DNA of 11,381 nucleotides from Caulobacter sp. (GTDB taxonomy: Bacteria > Pseudomonadota > Alphaproteobacteria > Caulobacterales > Caulobacteraceae): assembly GCA_014378155.1 (NCBI GenBank), contig JACMOF010000557.1:1-11381 (forward strand), in the 5' to 3' direction. Positions within the stretch are counted from its first letter, which is position 1; each line of letters begins with the position of its first letter. Below are positions 7,139 to 11,381 of this stretch, one piece after another. The notes below the pieces were generated by a model. The model was not told the DNA's origin. It saw only the letters and a list, made by a program, of their open reading frames with translations, and ran no database searches. Position numbers and translations under genes: made by a program.

Positions 7139-8587
7139 TTAGCCCTGCATCGCCTCAAGTTCCTTGCCGCGTGTCTCCTGGATCAGCTTCTGGACCAGGA
7201 AGAACGAGACCACGGCGCTCAGGGCGTAGAAGCCATAGGTCATCGGCAGGCTCTTGGCGGCCATCGACGGGAAGCTGACCGAGATGCCGAAATTGGCGAT
7301 CCATTGGGCGAAGCCGGCGACGGCCAGGGCCGGGCCGCGCATCTGGTTGGGGAACATCTCGCCCAGCATGACCCACATCACCGGACCCCAGCTGAGGTTG
7401 AAGAACACCACATAGGCATTGGCCGAGACCAGGGCGATCAGGCCGGTGTCGCCCGCCAGGTGCAGGGCGCCGTTGACGGTGGTGGCGGTCGAGAAGCACC
7501 AGGTCAGCAGGCCCAGGGTCACGGCCATGCCGGCCGAGCCGATCAGCAGCAGCGGCTTGCGGCCGATCTTGTCGATCAGGCCGATGGCCAGCAGACAGGC
7601 CAGGATCGACAGGGCGCCCGACAGGATGTTGATCTTCAGGCTGTCGTCCTCGGTGAAGCCCACCGACTGCCACAGCACCGAGCCATAGTAGAAGACGATG
7701 TTGATGCCGACCAGTTGCTGGAAGACGGCCAGCACGAGACCGGCCCAGAGGATGGCGCGCACCTTGTGGGTGGTGGGGTCCAGCAGGTCCGAGAACTTCG
7801 GCTTGTGGTCTGCCGACAGCGAGGCGCGGATCTCGGCGACCTTGGCGGCGCCTTGGCCGGCCCCGAACAGGCGCGACAGGATCTTTTCGGCCTCGGCCTC
7901 CTTGCCCTTGGCCACCAGGTAGCGCGGGCTTTCCGGGATCGACAGCAGGGCGAAGAAGAAGATGGCGGCCGGAATGGTCTGCATCCAGAACATCCAGCGC
8001 CAGGCGGGCAAGCCCAGCCAGAACGGGGCGGTCGAACTGCCGGCGGTGTGGGCCAGAATGTAGTTGGCCAGGAAGGCGCCGGTCAGGCCGGTGATGATCA
8101 TGATCTGCTGCACCGACGACAGCCGGCCGCGGATATTGGCCGGCGTCACTTCGGAGATATAGACCGGGCACAGCACGCTGGCCGCGCCCACGCCCAGGCC
8201 GCCGATCAGGCGAAAGATGATGAACACGGTGGAGGTGTGGGCCGCGCCCGAGCCGATGGCGCTGACCAGAAACAACAGGGCGGCGATGATCATCACCGTG
8301 CGGCGGCCCCAGACGTCGGCCAGGCGGCCGGCGGCGAAGGCGCCAAACGCGCAGCCGATCAGGATGGCCCCGACATTGAGGCCGGTGCCCAGCTTGCTGA
8401 GGCTGAAAGCCTTCTCCAGGCCTTCCTGCGTGCCGTTGATGACGCCGCTGTCGTAGCCGAACATGAAGCCGCCGATGGTGGCGACCGCGACGATGGCGGC
8501 GATGAAGGCCATGTTGACCTTGCCCCCATTGGGGCCGCCCACGGCGCTCATGCCCGGGCTTGGGCCGGCGTTGATGACTGATGCCAC
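7139..8587 (-). CDS. MFS sugar porter (sugar/H+ symporter family)
   Basis: Twelve-helix inner-membrane transporter, 482 residues, that takes up a monosaccharide with protons. Family signatures are clear: GRLADVWGRR (TM2-3 loop), RLIGGLGVGAASVLCPVYISEVTPA, PESPRYLV at the start of the central loop, QQLVGINIVFYYG (TM7), DKIGRKPLLL (TM8-9 loop) and WGPVMWVMLGEMFP (TM10). The usual C-terminal PETKG reads QETRG. I chose GTG 8587 because GGGGAAG lies 7-8 nt upstream; the frame runs open to 8653 without a matching ribosome site. Its place beside GH43 and an acetylesterase suggests a pentose or similar cell-wall sugar, and XylE-like D-xylose uptake is one possibility. Specificity is inference. Confidence 0.92.
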   Translation of the reverse strand: MASVINAGPSPGMSAVGGPNGGKVNMAFIAAIVAVATIGGFMFGYDSGVINGTQEGLEKAFSLSKLGTGLNVGAILIGCAFGAFAAGRLADVWGRRTVMIIAALLFLVSAIGSGAAHTSTVFIIFRLIGGLGVGAASVLCPVYISEVTPANIRGRLSSVQQIMIITGLTGAFLANYILAHTAGSSTAPFWLGLPAWRWMFWMQTIPAAIFFFALLSIPESPRYLVAKGKEAEAEKILSRLFGAGQGAAKVAEIRASLSADHKPKFSDLLDPTTHKVRAILWAGLVLAVFQQLVGINIVFYYGSVLWQSVGFTEDDSLKINILSGALSILACLLAIGLIDKIGRKPLLLIGSAGMAVTLGLLTWCFSTATTVNGALHLAGDTGLIALVSANAYVVFFNLSWGPVMWVMLGEMFPNQMRGPALAVAGFAQWIANFGISVSFPSMAAKSLPMTYGFYALSAVVSFFLVQKLIQETRGKELEAMQG

Positions 8588-8628
8588 GGTTTCTTCCCCG
8601 ATGTGGCCCGAAGGCCCGTTTGTACGCG

Positions 8629-8651
8629 GAGCGGTCCTTGGCGGACCGCTC
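8629..8651 (-). promoter_or_regulatory. Hairpin in the transporter 5' leader
   Basis: GAGCGGTCC (8629-8637) and GGACCGCTC (8643-8651) form a perfect 9-bp stem with a 5-nt loop. It lies 41 nt upstream of the chosen GTG start and just downstream of the predicted transcription start. There is no U-tract after it. It could be an mRNA-stabilising leader hairpin or a second operator. Confidence 0.5.
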
Positions 8652-8661
8652 ATTGAGCTTG

Positions 8662-8690
8662 ACCTTAGTGTTACCGGTATCAGCCCGCAA
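8662..8690 (-). promoter_or_regulatory. Candidate promoter of the sugar transporter
   Basis: On the minus strand TTGCGG (8690-8685) is followed by 17 nt and TAAGGT (8667-8662). The boxes are only moderate matches, but the spacing is ideal and the operator-like palindrome fills the spacer exactly. The predicted start is near 8655. Confidence 0.4.
8669..8682. promoter_or_regulatory. Probable LacI-family operator
   Basis: TGTTACCGGTATCA is a 14-bp palindrome with one mismatched pair and a central C-G step, the classic shape of LacI/GalR-family sites. It lies between the predicted -35 and -10 boxes of the transporter, where a repressor would exclude RNA polymerase. From memory it resembles the Caulobacter XylR site (TGTTAGCGCTACCA) except in the central four bases. 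No LacI gene is in the window, so the regulator would act from elsewhere. Confidence 0.6.
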
Positions 8691-8722
8691 GCGGCGTTGG
8701 CGGCCTTTCCGTAGGGTTGGTC

Positions 8723-8748
8723 TTGTGCGAGCTAAGATTAGCTAATCG
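8723..8748 (+). promoter_or_regulatory. Candidate promoter/operator of the toxin-antitoxin pair
   Basis: TTGTGC (8723-8728) and GCTAATCG (8741-8748) are 12 nt apart, close to the Caulobacter housekeeping pattern (TTGACG, then GCTANAWC). Overlapping palindromes GCTAAGATTAGC (8731-8742) and TTAGCTAA (8738-8745) cover the -10 region and are likely sites for autorepression by the antitoxin complex. Transcription would start only a few bases before the ATG at 8760. Confidence 0.45.
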
Positions 8749-8759
8749 CGAGCCCGACC

Positions 8760-9008
8760 ATGCGCACAGTCAACATGCACGACGCCAAGTCGCAGCTTTC
8801 CAAGTTGGTGGAGGCTGTGGAGAGCGGCGAAACCGACCAGGTGGTGATCGCGCGCAATGGCCGGCCTGCCGCGCGGCTCATCCCCATGACGACGGCGGCC
8901 AGGACGCCGGTCAGAATCGGCATCGCCAAGGGCCTGTTCGTCGCCCCGGCCGACACGGCCGCCCAGGACGCCGAGGTGGCGGTGCTGTTCCTCGATCCGC
9001 GCGATTGA
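8760..9008 (+). CDS. Phd/YefM-type antitoxin
   Basis: Antitoxin of 82 residues that should neutralise the PIN toxin encoded just downstream and repress the shared promoter. The Phd/YefM domain is recognisable: VNMHDAKSQLSKLVEAVESGE (about 4-24) then DQVVIARNGRPAARLIPM (26-43), giving the dimeric DNA-binding fold. The C-terminal 40 residues, ending in VAVLFLDPRD, would form the toxin-binding tail. The ATG has no obvious Shine-Dalgarno, consistent with a very short leader. Its TGA stop overlaps the toxin start, so the genes should be translationally coupled. Pairing of a Phd-type antitoxin with a PIN toxin is common. Confidence 0.9.
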   Translation: MRTVNMHDAKSQLSKLVEAVESGETDQVVIARNGRPAARLIPMTTAARTPVRIGIAKGLFVAPADTAAQDAEVAVLFLDPRD

Positions 9009-9400
9009 GGCTGCTGCTCGACACCCCCATCGCCTTGTGGACCCTGACCGACGATCCCCGCCTGACGCAGGCGGCGCGCGACCTGATCCTCGACCCGGCC
9101 AATGAGATCTGCGTCAGCGCGGTGACGCTCTGGGAGATCGCCGTCAAGCATGGCCTCGACCGCCAAGGTCCGGGCGCCATGCCGATCGGCGCCCATGAGG
9201 CCCAGGTGCTGTTCGCCGCCGCCGGCTATTCGCTGATCCCGATCACGCCGCAGCAGGCCGTCATCGTCGAAACCCTGCCGCGCATCCACGCCGACCCGTT
9301 CGATCGCCTGCTGATCGCCCAGGGGCTGACGGAGGCCTTGGTCCTGCTGACCCACGACGCCGCCGTGGCGTCCTACAACACGCGCATCATCAAGGTTTGA
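9005..9400 (+). CDS. vapC: PIN-domain ribonuclease toxin, VapC family
   Basis: Mg2+-dependent RNase toxin of 131 residues, a usual VapC length. The acidic PIN residues are present: Asp6 in LLLDT, Glu44 in LWEIAVK, Asp97 and Asp100 in ADPFDRLLIAQ, and Asp118 in LLTHDAAV. The coding frame is open well upstream, but homology begins at RLLLDTPIALW, and the only sensible initiator is TTG at 9005, overlapping the antitoxin stop in TTGA. This suggests weak initiation that depends on antitoxin translation and so keeps toxin below antitoxin. Targets in this family are tRNAs or rRNA; the one here cannot be predicted. The short final segment reaches the convergent reductase gene 55 nt later. Confidence 0.9.
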   Translation: MRLLLDTPIALWTLTDDPRLTQAARDLILDPANEICVSAVTLWEIAVKHGLDRQGPGAMPIGAHEAQVLFAAAGYSLIPITPQQAVIVETLPRIHADPFDRLLIAQGLTEALVLLTHDAAVASYNTRIIKV

Positions 9401-9455
9401 CGCCGGCGGCTTTGGCGGCGGCCTGAGTCTTCGACTTTGCCGCAGGTCGTGCGAC

Positions 9456-10532
9456 CTACTCGCCCCATCCGGTGACAGCATGACCGCCGAAGACCATGCG
9501 GCGGATCATCGGTGACGTCAGTCCCGCGCTGAAGCTCGCGGGTGGGGCGCTCGCAGCGTTCAGGCGCGCCATCTGGGAGTCGTTGAGCACGACCTGCGTG
9601 GCGGCGATGTTTCCGGCAAGCTGCTCCAGCTTGCTCGCGCCGACGATCGTCGCGGTGACGCCGGGGCGCGCCATGACCCAGCTGAGCGCGACCTGCGCGA
9701 CGGGGCGATCGAGTTCGGCCGCGACTGTCTTCAGCGTGTCGAGAACCTCCCAGTTGCGGTCGGTGAACTTGCTGTCGCCGAACGGGTTGGGGCCGCTGAG
9801 CCGGCCGGTGTTTTTGGTGTCTTCGCGGCGGTACTTGCCGGACAGGAAGCCGCCCGCCAGCGGACTCCACGGCATCACGCCCATGCCGCCTTCACGGGCG
9901 GCCGGCACATGCTCGCTTTCGACGTCGCGCGCGACAAGGGAGTATTCCACCTGGATGGCGATCGGTCCCGGCACGCGCCGTTCGGCGGCGATGGTGGCGG
10001 CTTTCATCGCCAGCCACGCGGGCATGTCGGAGAGGCCATAGTAGCGGATCTTGCCGGCCCGCACCAAGTCGCCCAGCGTCTGCACGATCTCCTCGATGGG
10101 CGTTACCCCGTCCCAGATGTGCATCCAGTAGAGGTCGACATAGTCGGTCCCCAGGCGCTTCAGCGATGCGTCGAGCGCGCGGTGAATGTTCTTCGCCCCG
10201 GCGCCGCCGGCGTTGGGGTTCCCGCCGCCGGCCTGGGTGGCGGTCAAGGGGCTCGCCGATCCGTTGAAGGCGAATTTCGTCGCCAGCACGATGTCGTCGC
10301 GCGAGCCGGCCTCCTTGATGAATTGACCCACGAGACGCTCGCTCTCGCCCCCCGAATAGATGTCGGCGGTGTCAATGAAGTTGCCGCCCGCCGCGCGGTA
10401 GGCCTGAAAGATCTGGCGCGAGGTCGCCTCGTCGGCGCCCCAGGCGCCCGGCCCAAAGGTCATCGTGCCGAGGGCCAGGGGGCTGACGACGAGGCCGGAG
10501 CGACCCAGGGTGCGGAAGGCGGTGAGCGACAT
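9456..10532 (-). CDS. Aldo/keto reductase
   Basis: NADPH-dependent reductase of aldehydes or ketones, 358 residues, cytoplasmic TIM barrel. The catalytic tetrad is visible: Asp54 and Tyr59 in FIDTADIYS, Lys86 in LATKF and His138 in LYWMHIW. Other family marks are PLALGTMTFG near the N-terminus, GKIRYYGLSD (160-169), QVEYSLVARD (194-203) and the cofactor-phosphate site IVGASKLEQL (296-305). ATG 10532 opens at MSLTAFRTLGRSGLVVSPLALG, the usual start of the family. The frame continues to an ATG at 10604, which lies inside the large inverted repeat and is less likely. It is divergent from a TetR gene and carries an operator-like palindrome just upstream, so it is probably induced by a reactive carbonyl or related ligand. 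Substrate unknown. Confidence 0.92.
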   Translation of the reverse strand: MSLTAFRTLGRSGLVVSPLALGTMTFGPGAWGADEATSRQIFQAYRAAGGNFIDTADIYSGGESERLVGQFIKEAGSRDDIVLATKFAFNGSASPLTATQAGGGNPNAGGAGAKNIHRALDASLKRLGTDYVDLYWMHIWDGVTPIEEIVQTLGDLVRAGKIRYYGLSDMPAWLAMKAATIAAERRVPGPIAIQVEYSLVARDVESEHVPAAREGGMGVMPWSPLAGGFLSGKYRREDTKNTGRLSGPNPFGDSKFTDRNWEVLDTLKTVAAELDRPVAQVALSWVMARPGVTATIVGASKLEQLAGNIAATQVVLNDSQMARLNAASAPPASFSAGLTSPMIRRMVFGGHAVTGWGE

Positions 10533-10539
10533 GAGGATC

Positions 10540-10569
10540 TGACTTTCATAGCGGTTGCTACGAAAGTCA
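10540..10569. promoter_or_regulatory. Operator-like inverted repeat, copy 1 (reductase side)
   Basis: GACTTTCATAGC (10541-10552) and GCTACGAAAGTC (10557-10568) form a 12-bp inverted repeat with one mismatch around GGTT; one more pair extends it to 10540/10569. The core CATAGCGGTTGCTACG (10547-10562) matches the second copy at 10602-10617 in 13 of 16 positions. It ends 7 nt before the reductase ATG, over the likely transcription start and ribosome-binding region. Confidence 0.7.
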
Positions 10570-10594
10570 TGACTCTCTTGCATCGGCGGGTCAA
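10566..10594 (-). promoter_or_regulatory. Candidate promoter of the aldo/keto reductase
   Basis: On the minus strand TTGACC (10594-10589) is followed by 17 nt and CATGAC (10571-10566). The -35 box is good, the -10 box weak. The predicted start, near 10559, falls inside operator copy 1, as expected for repression. Confidence 0.35.
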
Positions 10595-10633
10595 CATATT
10601 CCATAGTGGTCGCTATGGAATATGTTGACCCGC
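10586..10633. promoter_or_regulatory. Perfect 21-bp inverted repeat over the tetR start codon (operator copy 2)
   Basis: Arms 10586-10606 and 10613-10633 are exact complements across a 6-nt spacer, TGGTCG. The centre CATAGTGGTCGCTATG (10602-10617) is the second copy of the operator-like core. The right arm contains the regulator's ATG (10615) and first six codons, and the left arm carries the same sequence on the other strand. Binding of the TetR product here would give tight autoregulation. Confidence 0.75.
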
Positions 10634-11244
10634 AACGTCCACGGCGTCTTGGCCGCCCGCTGTCGTTCGACCGGGATGTCGCCCTTCAGACCGCGATGCT
10701 GACCTTTTGGCGTCATGGCTACGAGACCACGTCGGTGGCCGACCTGACCGCCGCCATGGGCGTGACGGCGCCCAGCCTCTACACCGCGTTTGGCGACAAG
10801 AAGCTGTTGTTCCTGGAAGCCGTGCGGCTGTACGCGGGCGATCCAGACGTCATGGCGCGGACCATCGGCGATGCGCCCAGCGCCTTGGAGGCGGCGCGTG
10901 ACCTGATGACCGCAGCCGCCACCGCCTATACCGGCGAGGAGACGCCCAGGGGCTGCCTGCTCGCCAGCGCGACGGCCAGCGGGTCAGCGGCGTCCTGCGA
11001 CGTGCAACAGGCCGTCGCAGACATCCGGCGTGGCGTGCAACGGCGCCTTGATGAGAGAATTCAGCGAGACATCGCCGACGGCGCGCTACCGTTGACCACG
11101 AACCCGGCCGAGCTTTCGGGGCTGGTCATGGCCGTCATACAGGGGATGTCCGTGCTCGCCCGGGACGGCGCGAGCCGCGCGTCCTTGCTGGCGACGGTCC
11201 AGGCGGCCTTGCGCGCCTGGCCTGGCATGGCCGCTGAACGATAG
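10615..11244 (+). CDS. TetR-family transcriptional regulator
   Basis: Regulator of 209 residues, divergent from the aldo/keto reductase that it probably represses. The DNA-binding domain runs from about residue 12 (LGRPLSFDRDVALQTAMLTFW) through the helix-turn-helix VADLTAAMGVTAPSLYTAF (41-59) and GDKKLLFLEAV. The C-terminal ligand domain contains the PRGCLLASATASG segment common in a large TetR subgroup associated with oxidoreductase genes; its Cys could sense electrophiles, though that is a guess. ATG 10615 has no Shine-Dalgarno and lies inside the inverted repeat, so the mRNA is likely leaderless or short-leadered. A GTG three codons upstream (10606) is an alternative start. The last residues are followed by palindromic DNA. 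Confidence 0.92.
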   Translation: MEYVDPQRPRRLGRPLSFDRDVALQTAMLTFWRHGYETTSVADLTAAMGVTAPSLYTAFGDKKLLFLEAVRLYAGDPDVMARTIGDAPSALEAARDLMTAAATAYTGEETPRGCLLASATASGSAASCDVQQAVADIRRGVQRRLDERIQRDIADGALPLTTNPAELSGLVMAVIQGMSVLARDGASRASLLATVQAALRAWPGMAAER

Positions 11245-11271
11245 GGCTCGCCGGCGTCGCCGGCCGAGGTG

Positions 11272-11297
11272 GGTGACAGGCCCATGGGCCTGTCACC
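11272..11297. repeat. 26-bp perfect palindrome after the second tetR
   Basis: The arm GGTGACAGGCCCA (11272-11284) is followed at once by its exact complement to 11297, with no spacer. It lies 27 nt after the tetR stop and has no U-tract. As RNA it would be a very stable hairpin and may protect or help terminate the transcript; as DNA it could be a protein-binding site. Confidence 0.7.
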
Positions 11298-11308
11298 GTC
11301 CGCCCCCC

Positions 11309-11381
11309 TAGAGCATTTCCCGACCTGACTGCGTCAGGCCGGGAGCTCTAATCTTTTGTTTTGACGCATTTTTCTTCACGC
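11309..11381 (+). repeat. Alphaproteobacterial intergenic repeat with terminator-like hairpin (runs off the window)
   Basis: TAGAGC (11309-11314) pairs with GCTCTA (11345-11350). Inside, CCCG (11319-11322) pairs with CGGG, and CCTGAC (11324-11329) with GTCAGG around a TGC loop. The following TCTTTTGTTTTGACGCATTT is, from memory, a very common end of dispersed intergenic repeats in alphaproteobacteria (…GAGCATTT … TTTTGACGCATTTTC). The T-rich tail after the hairpin means it could terminate the tetR transcript. It continues beyond 11381. Confidence 0.65.

Noticed and set aside
7097..8581. 494-codon open frame on the plus strand
   Set aside because: Antisense to the sugar porter; low-complexity Gly/Gln/Asp/His composition and no motif.
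8588..8653. ATG start of the transporter at 8653
   Set aside because: It would put the leader hairpin inside the coding region and lacks a ribosome site, while GTG 8587 has GGGGAAG at the right distance.
9401..9455. Terminator between the toxin and reductase genes
   Set aside because: Only a 5-bp GGTCG/CGACC stem without a T-tract, overlapping the reductase stop; too weak to call.
1..11381. CRISPR array, transposon, phage or RNA gene
   Set aside because: No spaced direct-repeat series, transposase, integrase, tRNA cloverleaf or rRNA segment was recognised on either strand.

Overview
The base composition is strongly GC-rich, codons end mostly in G or C, and long open frames run antisense to the real genes. 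Together with the gene families and two alphaproteobacterial-style intergenic repeats, this points to a Caulobacter-type alphaproteobacterium (Caulobacter, Phenylobacterium or a near relative). The window looks chromosomal. I see no transposase, phage gene, CRISPR array, rRNA or tRNA. No database search was possible, so family names rest on motifs read by eye.

Layout. (1) 1-2738, minus strand: the inner-membrane permease (cut by the window edge) and the periplasmic lipoprotein adaptor of an AcrAB/MexAB-type RND drug efflux pump. A TetR regulator (2927-3526, plus) is divergent from them, with a perfect 22-bp palindrome between, probably its operator. (2) 3634-4341, plus: a YceI-family lipoprotein, convergent with the next block. 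(3) 4356-8587, minus: a small carbohydrate-use cluster in transcription order sugar/H+ symporter, GH43 glycosidase with a C-terminal beta-sandwich, and a CE12-like SGNH acetylesterase. A strong intrinsic terminator separates the transporter from GH43, and a 110-bp palindromic repeat sits between GH43 and the esterase. A LacI-type operator lies in the transporter promoter, but no LacI gene is in the window. (4) 8760-9400, plus: a Phd-type antitoxin and PIN-domain (VapC) toxin, with a four-base overlap and a TTG start for the toxin. (5) 9456-11244: an aldo/keto reductase (minus) divergent from a second TetR regulator (plus). Their promoter region holds two copies of a 16-bp operator-like palindrome, one inside a perfect 21-bp inverted repeat that covers the regulator's start codon. 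(6) 11245-11381: a 26-bp perfect palindrome and the beginning of an alphaproteobacterial intergenic repeat that probably also terminates transcription.

How the parts work together. The pump and first TetR form a classic drug-induced efflux module. The esterase, GH43 enzyme and symporter fit deacetylation, hydrolysis and uptake of plant cell-wall side-chain sugars. The reductase and second TetR look like an electrophile- or aldehyde-responsive pair. I found no clearly new multi-gene system. The most unusual DNA is the duplicated and nested operator architecture at 10540-10633.
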